Of a stretch of DNA of 36,774 nucleotides, positions 27,119 to 35,274 are shown one piece after another (within the stretch, counting starts at the first letter, position 1; each line of letters opens with the position of its first letter). The translations under genes were made by a program, and so were the position numbers. The stretch lies in NCBI GenBank assembly GCA_946626395.1, contig CAMOUF010000288.1, positions 1 through 36,774 on the forward strand. Reading direction: 5' to 3'. The notes under the pieces were generated by a model. That model did not search any database, was not told where the DNA came from, and worked only from the letters and a program-made list of their open reading frames with translations. Source of the stretch: an uncultured Clostridia bacterium. GTDB lineage: Bacteria > Bacillota > Clostridia > Christensenellales > Aristaeellaceae.

Positions 27119-27163
27119 AAAAGACCGGCAGCATTCTGTTAAAAGGATGCTGCCGGTCTTTCC
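27119..27163. terminator. Bidirectional Rho-independent terminator
   Basis: AAAGACCGGCAGCAT...ATGCTGCCGGTCTTT between convergent genes. Confidence 0.85.
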
Positions 27164-27167
27164 TCTT

Positions 27168-27941
27168 TCATCCGGACACCGTTTCCAGCCGGGCGATGCG
27201 GGAGGCCATGGCGTCGCAGAAGTCCGGCAGGCGCGCTGATCTCTCCTCTGTGGGACAGCCCAGGAAATCCTTGCACACGCCCACCATGCTTTTGACCTCA
27301 GACTGCAAATCCTCCATTTGCAGCATCAGCAGATCCCGCTGCACCTTCAGCCGGTCCCCCGCCGAAGAATCCTGGTGGGATACTCTTTTCAGCAGGCTGG
27401 ACAGCGCGGCCAGAATGGCCTGGGCGTCCGGGTCGTCGGCCAGCGCTGAGGGCGCTTCTTCCGAAGCGGGAACGATGGGCGCGATGGTCACCCGCATGTC
27501 GGGCGCGGGCTCCCCCGCCGCCTTGAGTTCTTCGCAAATTTGCCCAATCAGGTCGGGCCGTTTTTTCAGCAGCGCCCGGTATTTGTTCTGGTAGCGGAGA
27601 GTGAGGGTTTTATCGCCCCCCGCCATTTCCTGCACCGCCGCCCGCACGGACCGCCCACGCCCTTTGGCGGAGAGCACATACCGCAGCAGATCATGGATTT
27701 CTGTATCGGAAAAGGTTTCAAAAGGCGCGGCCCGGCGGCACTGCCCGATGGTCTGCTCCCGCAGCTGCATATAATAATAGTTCCTGACGCTGTTGGGCTT
27801 TCGGCCCAGGGCCTCCCCCGTTTTTTCAAACACACTGCGCAGCGGCTCTCCGCTGTCCGCCGCTGCCTGGATTTCCCTGAGCAGCAGCTCCGTTTCCTCC
27901 TGGCTCCAGCCGCTGTGAGCCAGCCGCAAGGTCTGTTCCAT
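27168..27941 (-). CDS. Uncharacterised protein with two tandem Myb/SANT-like helical repeats
   Basis: WSQEETELLLREIQAAADSGEPLRSVFEKTGEALGRKPNSVRNYYY and FSDTEIHDLLRYVLSAKGRGRSVRAAVQEMAGGDKTLTLRYQNKYRALL. Confidence 0.65.
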   Translation of the reverse strand: MEQTLRLAHSGWSQEETELLLREIQAAADSGEPLRSVFEKTGEALGRKPNSVRNYYYMQLREQTIGQCRRAAPFETFSDTEIHDLLRYVLSAKGRGRSVRAAVQEMAGGDKTLTLRYQNKYRALLKKRPDLIGQICEELKAAGEPAPDMRVTIAPIVPASEEAPSALADDPDAQAILAALSSLLKRVSHQDSSAGDRLKVQRDLLMLQMEDLQSEVKSMVGVCKDFLGCPTEERSARLPDFCDAMASRIARLETVSG

Positions 27942-28041
27942 GGTCTTCCCTCCGTTTGCCGGTTATTTCCTTATACAGTATGCGCGCAGTTGGGAAGGAA
28001 TATGCATACAATAGCTCCATCATTTCGAAAAAAGCAAAGAA

Positions 28042-28068
28042 AAAAGAGCGGAGACCGTCCGCTCTTAA
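28042..28068 (-). terminator. Rho-independent terminator of the O-acylation cluster
   Basis: Minus-strand AAGAGCGGA-cggtc-TCCGCTCTT followed by TTTTTC. Confidence 0.75.
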
Positions 28069-28071
28069 AAA

Positions 28072-28106
28072 CTATTAACTCCTAGCTCCTCGCTCTTCAC
28101 TCCCTC
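28072..28106. repeat. Heptad array (CTATTAA CTCCTAG CTCCTCG CTCTTCA CTCCCTC)
   Basis: Five in-phase 7-mers of CTNNNNN form spanning the DUF4358 stop codon. Confidence 0.5.
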
Positions 28107-28570
28107 CACCCCTGTCCCAGGGCGGCGGTGGTTTTATCGGCGTCAGGAGATACGATCAGGGCCAGATAAGCGCCGTTTTGCAGGGCTTTCGCCCGCTCCA
28201 GCTTGGCCGCCTGGTCGGGCTGATAATCCCGATACAGGGTCAGCTGCTCGCTGTTATAAGCGTTCAGCGCTTTTTTGACAGCGGCCTGATCCGCGTCTGA
28301 TTTGACCTTGGCGATCAGGACCATTTCCGGCGTAGCCCGGGTGGCGTCCCGGTACAAGGCCCAGTCCTCCAGGTCATCGGCCCGGATGAGGAAATGCTTT
28401 TCCAGATACTTTTCATTGATGGCGGTCAATTCCTGAAAGCCGGCGGCGGCCATCACCTTTTCCGCGATCTCCTGGCAGGAGGCGGTGAGGGCCGCGGTCT
28501 TTTCCTGAGCCGCGCACCCGGTCAAAAGGAAAAGCGCCAGCAGCAGGACGATACATTTTTTCATAAACAT
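28097..28570 (-). CDS. DUF4358-like lipoprotein
   Basis: Lipobox MKKCIVLLLALFLLTGCAAQ; EMVLIAKVKSDADQAAVKKALNAY. Confidence 0.75.
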   Translation of the reverse strand: MFMKKCIVLLLALFLLTGCAAQEKTAALTASCQEIAEKVMAAAGFQELTAINEKYLEKHFLIRADDLEDWALYRDATRATPEMVLIAKVKSDADQAAVKKALNAYNSEQLTLYRDYQPDQAAKLERAKALQNGAYLALIVSPDADKTTAALGQGWRE

Positions 28571-28605
28571 TGTCCTTTCTGTAAGGGAATAGAAGCTGAA
28601 GGAAA

Positions 28606-29349
28606 CTACTCTACTTCCACCGTGTGCCTGCGGATATAATCCTCCAGGATTTTGGAGCTTTCGGCTTTCAGGTGGAAGCCGTCAAAAGCGGCATGCTCCG
28701 TCAGCAGGAAGCCGTCCTCCCCCACGAAGAGGGCGTACAGGTCGATAAAATACAGGTGCATTTCCTCCGCCAGCTGCTTTAGCCCTTCCCGGAAATTCTG
28801 ATACCGCTTGGGGGAAATGCTGGCCTGGGCCATTTTCGTCCGGGTCATGGAGGGCGGGCACAGCACAAAGAAATAGCTGTCCGGGTATTCCTGGATCATG
28901 CGCTCCATCATCTTGCGGTAATCCTGCAGGGTGCCGTCGGAGGGCTTATGGTCCAGAGCATTGCCGCCCAGGAGGATGAATATTTTCTGATGGGGATATT
29001 GGCTGATCACGTCATAGGCGGTCACGAACCGGTCATCCCCCGGCAGATGAAACAGCTTCTTGTCGGCGGAAATGGGGCTCATGCCGATGAGGGTCACGAA
29101 GTTCGCGGTGGGGAACAAATCCAGCATTTCAATGTTTTCCATCATGGAATCGCCCAGAAACACCGCGTCCTCAAAATAATCGTCCCCCACGGGCTCATGC
29201 TCCACGGGGTCCGGGGGCGGAACCAAACCACTGCTGGCTGCCTGGGTTTCCCCCAAAGCAGGAAAGACCATGGAAAAAAGCAGCAGGAAAATCAGTCCAG
29301 CAGCGCAAGCGCGCGGCTGGAGGCCAGAGAGGAAATGCCGCTGATGCAT
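28606..29349 (-). CDS. SGNH/GDSL-like hydrolase, secreted
   Basis: FEDAVFLGDSMMENI block I, ILLGGNALDHKPSD, DGFHLKAESS block V; signal peptide. Confidence 0.78.
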   Translation of the reverse strand: MHQRHFLSGLQPRACAAGLIFLLLFSMVFPALGETQAASSGLVPPPDPVEHEPVGDDYFEDAVFLGDSMMENIEMLDLFPTANFVTLIGMSPISADKKLFHLPGDDRFVTAYDVISQYPHQKIFILLGGNALDHKPSDGTLQDYRKMMERMIQEYPDSYFFVLCPPSMTRTKMAQASISPKRYQNFREGLKQLAEEMHLYFIDLYALFVGEDGFLLTEHAAFDGFHLKAESSKILEDYIRRHTVEVE

Positions 29350-30377
29350 AGAATCGCTTCTCCTTTACAGTTGATGACCGCCTCGGCGGCGCTGCCGGAA
29401 AAATACCGGGGATCAATGGCCACGACGCGATGATAATGCCGGGCCAGCAGGGGCAAAAGGATATTGGCGTAGGAATCCTTGATCACAAAGAGCGTGCCCT
29501 CGGCCACGGCGTCATTGATCATTTCCATTGTGCCGTGGTTGCCGTAGAGCAGGGCGGCATAGCGGTCCCGGAGCTTGAGCCCTTCCCGGTCCACCAGCCC
29601 TTCCTTTTCTTCCTCCTCTGCGATCAGACGAACGCCCTCGGGAAGCATCCAGGAAAAATCGTCTGCTTTCTGCCACAGCAGAGGGCAGCGGGAATAGAAG
29701 CTGCCGTAAAAAGGCAGGGGCCCTTCTGTGTTTTCCAAAGGCAGGGGCATAAGGCCCAAGGCTTCGCAGGCGGCCTGATAGCCCACATACGCGCCGTCCA
29801 GCGTCCAGTGGTGGTCGGTCAGATAAAACAGGGGCGCGTCCCCCTTGGCTTCCCGCAAAGCATCCAGCAGCGGAACCAGGCGGGTATTCTCCGCCGCCGC
29901 GTTCAGCAGCGCTTCATCGTCCGCCACAGGGGAGAGGGCGGGCACAGCTTCCGGATACACCGCCGCGGCAGTGGGCACCGCCAGCAGATACACGGGCACG
30001 CCCGCATCCCGGCTGATGGTTTCCAGGGCTTTGGCGTTCAGCAGCACGTTGGATTTGGAATAGGCGTCCGTGCGGTCAAACATCCGCCCGTCTTTCCCCA
30101 GCACCACGCCGCCCACCAGCCGATGGCCCTCCGCTGCTTCCAGAGCAGTATACAGGGATACGAACCCATCCCGGAAGGGCAATTGATCCGCCGCGAAGGA
30201 CTCGAACCGGTCCCCCCAGCGGTCGCTGGTGACAGCGGAAAGGGAAATGTCCGGCGGGCCGGACAGCACCCGGTTTTCCATTTCGCTGAACTGGCGGCCA
30301 TGAAAAAAGCCTTGTCCCGCCAGCAGCAGCAAAAGCACCCCCAGCACGCCCCAGAACAAAGGCGCTTTTTTGATCAT
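29292..30377 (-). CDS. DHHW-family protein (AlgJ/AlgX-like)
   Basis: FSEMENRVLSG N-terminus, YLTDHHWTLDGAYVGYQA DHHW motif. Confidence 0.85.
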   Translation of the reverse strand: MIKKAPLFWGVLGVLLLLLAGQGFFHGRQFSEMENRVLSGPPDISLSAVTSDRWGDRFESFAADQLPFRDGFVSLYTALEAAEGHRLVGGVVLGKDGRMFDRTDAYSKSNVLLNAKALETISRDAGVPVYLLAVPTAAAVYPEAVPALSPVADDEALLNAAAENTRLVPLLDALREAKGDAPLFYLTDHHWTLDGAYVGYQAACEALGLMPLPLENTEGPLPFYGSFYSRCPLLWQKADDFSWMLPEGVRLIAEEEEKEGLVDREGLKLRDRYAALLYGNHGTMEMINDAVAEGTLFVIKDSYANILLPLLARHYHRVVAIDPRYFSGSAAEAVINCKGEAILCISGISSLASSRALALLD

Positions 30378-30391
30378 AAACGCCTCCTATC

Positions 30392-31756
30392 CTAAAAATG
30401 AAAATACAGAAAGGGATTATACGTGCTCTTGGCCAGCGCCGCCAGGCACAGCAAAAGCGCCCCCATCACGGTAATAAAGCGCAGCGCCCCGTGGCGCAAA
30501 AGCATTGCTTTTCCTTTTTCAATGATCCAGGGCACGCAGCAGGCCGCGGCGGCCAGCATCACCAGGGCGTATTCCCGCAGCCAGAAAAGGGTTTGGGCCT
30601 GGAACCGGAAGGACACCAGGCTGGAAAGGGCGGGCAGGATTTCCCCGATATTACAGCTGAAAATGATCCAGCCGATGCCGATGCTCAGATACCCCCACGC
30701 CCTGCGCAGGAGTTTTTCTCCTTTCACCCGGGGAAATAGATACTTGTCCGCCATCAGCATCGCAAAGTACCACACGCCCCAGAGAATGAAGTTCCAGTCC
30801 GCCCCATGCCAGAATCCGGTCAGGGACCAGACGATGAACAGGTTCAGAACGGTGCGGGCCGTGCCCTTCCGGCTGCCGCCCAGGGGAATATACACATAAT
30901 CCCGGAACCAGCCGCTCAGGGTCATATGCCACCGCCGCCAGAAATCCGTAACGGAGGAGGCGGCGTAGGGGTGATTGAAATTCCGGGGGAAGGTAAAGCC
31001 CAGCATCCGGCCCATGCCCACGGCCATCACCGAATAGCCCATGAAGTCAAAGTAAATCTGGAAGGAATAGGAAAGCATGTACAGCCAGGCGGCCAGGGTG
31101 TCTCCCTGCATGAGGGGCTTCATTTCCTGGGCCAATGCCCCCAATGGATTGGCCAAAAGCACCTTGGCCGAAAGCCCGCCCACAAACAGCGCCATGCCCG
31201 TTTCCAGGGCCCGGGCGCCAGGGCGGCGCTTTTCATGGAGGGCTTTGGATAAATCGCTGTAGCGCACGATAGGCCCGGCGATCAGCTGGGGAAACATAAA
31301 GATAAAGGTGCCGAAGGCGAACAGGTTTCTTTCGCTTTTCGTCTGCTTCCGGTACACATCCACCAGGTAGCCCGTGGCCTGGAAGGTAAAGAAGCTGATG
31401 CCCAGGGGCAACCGGTCCACGATGAGCCAGGAAAGGGCTTGGGAATTGCCCAGCAGCCCCGAAAAGAAACCCATGTATTTGTACAGCGCCAGGGCCCCCA
31501 TATTGGCCACCACGCCTACAATCAACAGCGCTTTTCTCCCCCAGGGCTTTTCTGTTTTTTCAATGCCCATGCCGCACAGCCAGTCCACCGCCAGGAGCGC
31601 GAAGAACAGGGGCACATATTTGGCGTCGCCCCAGGCGTAAAACAGAAGGCTGGCAAAAAACAGGAAAATATTCTGGGCCTTTTTCGGCAGGAAATAATGG
31701 ATCAGCAGCACCGGAGGCAAAAAATAAAGCAGGAAAGAAAGGCTTGAAAACAGCAT
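30392..31756 (-). CDS. MBOAT-family O-acyltransferase (AlgI-like)
   Basis: FWRRWHMTLSGWFRDYVYIPLGG, SLTGFWHGADWNFILWG; AGGAGG RBS. Confidence 0.93.
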   Translation of the reverse strand: MLFSSLSFLLYFLPPVLLIHYFLPKKAQNIFLFFASLLFYAWGDAKYVPLFFALLAVDWLCGMGIEKTEKPWGRKALLIVGVVANMGALALYKYMGFFSGLLGNSQALSWLIVDRLPLGISFFTFQATGYLVDVYRKQTKSERNLFAFGTFIFMFPQLIAGPIVRYSDLSKALHEKRRPGARALETGMALFVGGLSAKVLLANPLGALAQEMKPLMQGDTLAAWLYMLSYSFQIYFDFMGYSVMAVGMGRMLGFTFPRNFNHPYAASSVTDFWRRWHMTLSGWFRDYVYIPLGGSRKGTARTVLNLFIVWSLTGFWHGADWNFILWGVWYFAMLMADKYLFPRVKGEKLLRRAWGYLSIGIGWIIFSCNIGEILPALSSLVSFRFQAQTLFWLREYALVMLAAAACCVPWIIEKGKAMLLRHGALRFITVMGALLLCLAALAKSTYNPFLYFHF

Positions 31757-31794
31757 GTTCCTTCCTCCTTACAGCGTCAATATAAATCGGAAAG

Positions 31795-31823
31795 ATTATA
31801 CCGTACTTTGTTTTTTCTGTCAA
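31795..31823 (-). promoter_or_regulatory. Consensus sigma70 promoter for MBOAT cluster
   Basis: Minus-strand TTGACA-17 bp-TATAAT. Confidence 0.8.
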
Positions 31824-31878
31824 TGTTCGGCAACGCTTGAAACAGAGGGACAGCCGTAAAACGAAAAAGAGTATGTAT

Positions 31879-32010
31879 GGGAAACCGCTCTTTGGAGTTA
31901 CTACGCATGGCCTGCGCTGTGCTTGCCCATGCTCCTTCCACCATAATGATTGACTGAAAGTGCGCCAGGCGTCCCTTTGGGCTGTCTGGCTTCAAAGAGC
32001 GGTTTTCCCC
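31879..32010. other. Cloverleaf-like inverted-repeat element (possible structured RNA or miniature repeat)
   Basis: Closing stem GGGAAA-CCGCTCTTTG / CAAAGAGCGGTTTTCCC plus two internal hairpins (GCATGG...CCATGC; GCCAGGCGTCCC-ttt-GGGCTGTCTGGC). Confidence 0.6.
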
Positions 32011-32180
32011 ACTCCCCCTTCCGAGAAAGCAATAAAAGGAATCGGTCAATACGTTCTTTCTGCTTCATCCTATTTCGGAGTAAATTAGCAGGAATCGATT
32101 AGCATTCCGCGCAAAATGTTTTTATTGAACCAAGAAAAATACAACAGCCTCTTGCATCCTGCCCGGAAAAGGGCTACACT

Positions 32181-32528
32181 ATGGCTGAACCCAATCAGGA
32201 ACAGGAGATGATGCCCATGCGGTGCGGATGCCCCAAATGTGAAACGGAAAGCTATATGGTGCATTCCGAGCGGGATAACTGCTGCGTGTGCCCGGAATGC
32301 CTGTACCGGTGCTACGCCTGCCAGGGGGACGGTCAGGCCCTGTCCCGGGAAGCTATATTGCGGCTCAAGAAAAAAACCCCCGGGGAGCAGGCGTTTTTCC
32401 TGCGCCAGTACGCCGCCGAGGACGCCTCCGACCAGGCGGAGGACAGCGGCTTCCAGTCCATCCGCAGAGAGAACCCGGAGCAGCCCTTCCCTTCCTTCTT
32501 TCACAAAGGAAAGACCTGGGAGAACTGA
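32181..32528 (+). CDS. Small Cys-rich zinc-ribbon-like protein
   Basis: CGCPKC...CCVCPEC...CYAC; real start may be an internal ATG after AGGAG (about 32208). Confidence 0.55.
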   Translation: MAEPNQEQEMMPMRCGCPKCETESYMVHSERDNCCVCPECLYRCYACQGDGQALSREAILRLKKKTPGEQAFFLRQYAAEDASDQAEDSGFQSIRRENPEQPFPSFFHKGKTWEN

Positions 32529-32564
32529 GCAGCCCGGAAAATATAAGCCTGTCAAGGAAATTTG

Positions 32565-32593
32565 TTGACAGAAACGGTTTTTCCTTTTATAAT
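32565..32593 (+). promoter_or_regulatory. Consensus sigma70 promoter for hisS operon
   Basis: TTGACA-17 bp-TATAAT. Confidence 0.85.
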
Positions 32594-32605
32594 ACAGGCA
32601 TCTGG

Positions 32606-32824
32606 GCAATGACGGGACAGATTCCGCTCATGCATCCGGGCAAAGAGAGCGCGTTCGCGGCTGGAAAACGCGCCCCGGAGGAACGGAAGCGACACCCCCG
32701 AGCCTCCCGGTTCTCCGGGCGCGGCCCTGCGTTAGAAGGGAAAAAGCGGCGTGAAAACGCAAGCTGGGTGGCACCGCGAAGCATTTCTTCGTCCCATGCG
32801 CATGGCATGGGCGTATTTTTTTGA
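32606..32824 (+). promoter_or_regulatory. T-box leader riboswitch upstream of hisS
   Basis: AGAGAGC stem I motif, CTGGGTGGCACCGCG T-box sequence, then CCCATGC-gcatg-GCATGGG and poly-T terminator. Confidence 0.88.
32793..32822 (+). terminator. Regulated intrinsic terminator of the T-box leader
   Basis: CCCATGCgcatgGCATGGGCGTATTTTTTT. Confidence 0.8.
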
Positions 32825-32837
32825 GGAGGGAAAATCA

Positions 32838-34130
32838 ATGCTGACACAAGCGCCCAAGGGCACACGGGATATGCTCCCCCAGGACGCGTATCTCTGGCAA
32901 TGGATCGAACAGAAAGAGCGGGAAGCGGCAGCCAAGGCGGGCTACCGGGAAATCCGCACCCCTGTTTTCGAGCATACCGAACTGTTTCTGCGGGGCGTGG
33001 GCGACACCACGGACATTGTGCAGAAGGAAATGTATACCTTCAAGGACAAGGCCGCCCGCTCCATCACCTTGAAGCCCGAGGGCACCGCCGGGGCCGTGCG
33101 CTCCTTTATTGAAAACCATATGTACGCCGACACCCTGCCCTGCAAGGTGTATTATCTCAACGCGCCCATTTTCCGCTATGAGAACCCCCAGAGCGGACGG
33201 CTGCGGGAGCATCACCAGTTCGGCATGGAATGCTTCGGCGGCAAAGAGCCCACCGTGGAAGCGGAATTGATTTCCACGCTGTTCGGGTTCCTGCAGGGGC
33301 TGGGGCTGAAGAACCTGTCGGTGCACATCAATTCCATCGGCTGCCCCAACTGCCGGCCCAAGTATCACGCGGCCCTCAAGGAATACCTGGGGGACCGCAT
33401 CCACGAAATGTGCGAAACCTGCCAGGCCCGGTTTGAAAAGAACCCCCTGCGCATCCTGGACTGCAAGGAAGAAAAATGCAAGGCCATCGTGAAGGACGCC
33501 CCGGTGATCCTGGACTGCCTGTGCGACGAATGCAGGGAGCACTTTGCCTCTTTGCAGGAGCTGCTTTCCGCCCGGAACATTCCTTTCTCCATCGACCCCC
33601 ACATCGTGCGCGGCCTGGATTACTACACCAAGACCGTGTTTGAAATCATCATGCAGGCAGGCCGGGAGGGCCTGGCCCTGTGCGGCGGCGGCCGGTACGA
33701 CGGGCTGGTGGAGCAGCTGGGCGGCCCCGCCACCCCGGCGGCAGGCTTCGGCATCGGCGCGGAGCGGATCATCATGGAGCTGAAAAACCAAAACCTCCTG
33801 CCCCCCATGCCCTCCACCACCGACGTGTACGTGGCGAACCTGGGCGCGGAAATGAAAATCCCCGCCTTCACCTTCGCCCAGTCCCTGCGGGATTTGGGGG
33901 TCAAGGCCGATTCCGATCTGGCAGGCCGTTCTCTCAAAGCCCAGTTCAAGTTTGCCGATAAGATCGGGGCAAAATATGTCGTTCTCGTGGGCGGCGAGGA
34001 ATATGAGCGCGGCGTGATCAAACTGCGCAATATGAAAACGAAGGAAGAAGAAGAACTGCCAATCGATACCGCGGCAAACAGGATCGCCGGTATCGCCGCT
34101 GATGCGGTTATTGCCGAAACAAATCAATAA
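32838..34130 (+). CDS. hisS: Histidine--tRNA ligase
   Basis: MLTQAPKGTRDMLPQDAYLW, REHHQFGMECFG, DPHIVRGLDYYTKTVFE, LCGGGRYDGL; GAGGAGG RBS gives start at 32838, not 32751. Confidence 0.96.
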   Translation: MLTQAPKGTRDMLPQDAYLWQWIEQKEREAAAKAGYREIRTPVFEHTELFLRGVGDTTDIVQKEMYTFKDKAARSITLKPEGTAGAVRSFIENHMYADTLPCKVYYLNAPIFRYENPQSGRLREHHQFGMECFGGKEPTVEAELISTLFGFLQGLGLKNLSVHINSIGCPNCRPKYHAALKEYLGDRIHEMCETCQARFEKNPLRILDCKEEKCKAIVKDAPVILDCLCDECREHFASLQELLSARNIPFSIDPHIVRGLDYYTKTVFEIIMQAGREGLALCGGGRYDGLVEQLGGPATPAAGFGIGAERIIMELKNQNLLPPMPSTTDVYVANLGAEMKIPAFTFAQSLRDLGVKADSDLAGRSLKAQFKFADKIGAKYVVLVGGEEYERGVIKLRNMKTKEEEELPIDTAANRIAGIAADAVIAETNQ

Positions 34131-34157
34131 ATGGCGTTCAAAAGGAGGCGCTTCGCA

Positions 34158-35054
34158 GTGAACAAGCGCACGATTCTTGGGGTCCCTGTTGTCGGCTTCA
34201 TCGGCGTGGTTTCCGCGCTGACGCTGGGCATCGTCATCGGTTCTTTCTGCGATTTCCAGATCAGCCAAGCCCTGGGCAACGTGACCAGCCTGGGCACGCT
34301 TTTTGCCAATTACGCTTTCGTGCTGGCTTACTGCCTGTATCCCGCAGGCGGGGCGCTGCTGTATGTGGGGCTGAAAAAGAAGGGCGAATCGTTCCGCTTC
34401 CTGGCCCGGGTGCTGCTGGTGGTGGGCTGGTTCATGGCGGTGTATTACTCCAACAGCTATTTCGGCTCCAAGGTGCGTGACCTGTTCGGCTATGTGCCGG
34501 GCGAATCCTCCGCCCTGATTTCGGCAGCGAGCTGGCTCTTCTGGGCCGTCATTTACAGCTGGGTGCCCCCTATGGTGGTCCATCTGGCGGATGACGCTGA
34601 CCCTGACAGGCTGATCGCCGTGGGCGCGGCGATTTTGGTAGCCGGGTTCGCGGGGGACTGCCTGAATCAATGGCTCAAACAGGTGGCTTCCCGTCCGCGC
34701 TACAAGTATCTCATCACTCTGGAGGACCCCCGGAGCGCTTTCCGCAATTGGTGGCAGATGATCCCCTATCTGGCGGGCAATAACGACAGCTTCAAATCCT
34801 GGCCCAGCGGGCACATGTCCATGGCCACCATGATTTTCAGCCTGCCCATGCTGACCGGCGCGCTGAAAAACAGCAGCGCGAAAAAGAATTGGATCGCCTT
34901 TGGGATCGCCTGCGTGTATGTGCTGGCCTACATGTACAACCGCATCCACATGACCAATCATTTCCTGACCGACACCTGCTGGAGCGCGTTGATTACCTAC
35001 CTGACCTTCGCCTTGGTCAGCACGGCATTTTGCAGGACGATCGAAAAAAAGTAA
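34158..35054 (+). CDS. Phosphatase PAP2-family membrane protein
   Basis: KQVASRPRY, SWPSGHMSMAT, NRIHMTNHFLTDTCW; AAAGGAGG RBS 9 nt before GTG at 34158 (ORF-track ATG at 34131 lacks an RBS). Confidence 0.85.
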   Translation: MNKRTILGVPVVGFIGVVSALTLGIVIGSFCDFQISQALGNVTSLGTLFANYAFVLAYCLYPAGGALLYVGLKKKGESFRFLARVLLVVGWFMAVYYSNSYFGSKVRDLFGYVPGESSALISAASWLFWAVIYSWVPPMVVHLADDADPDRLIAVGAAILVAGFAGDCLNQWLKQVASRPRYKYLITLEDPRSAFRNWWQMIPYLAGNNDSFKSWPSGHMSMATMIFSLPMLTGALKNSSAKKNWIAFGIACVYVLAYMYNRIHMTNHFLTDTCWSALITYLTFALVSTAFCRTIEKK

Positions 35055-35139
35055 TACTTCTGCATGCATTGCTGCAATGCTGCTTTATTCCATTATTGCT
35101 CAAAAAGGAGGATATGCGTTTTCCGCTTGTTCCAACTTG

Positions 35140-35232
35140 ATGAGTATGACGATTCCGGATTTTGCGGCGCAATACAAAGAGAACGATCTTCATTATACCT
35201 ATCCCAACAGCCTGGACTGGCTGAACAACTGA
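35140..35232 (+). CDS. Possible 30-aa small ORF upstream of aspS
   Basis: MSMTIPDFAAQYKENDLHYTYPNSLDWLNN; start overlaps stop of an 8-codon ORF (35114-35140) with a strong AAAGGAGG RBS. Confidence 0.3.
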   Translation: MSMTIPDFAAQYKENDLHYTYPNSLDWLNN

Positions 35233-35274
35233 CAAAAAGCAATCAAACATACAGAAAAAGGAGTTGTATTCAAA

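Noticed and set aside
31777-32049. 90-aa minus-strand ORF over the cloverleaf element
   Set aside because: Overlaps the MBOAT promoter and a palindromic structured region; no RBS recognised. Treated as non-coding DNA/RNA element.
32835-35069. 744-aa minus-strand ORF antisense to hisS/PAP2
   Set aside because: Shadow ORF; plus strand is unambiguous hisS and PAP2.
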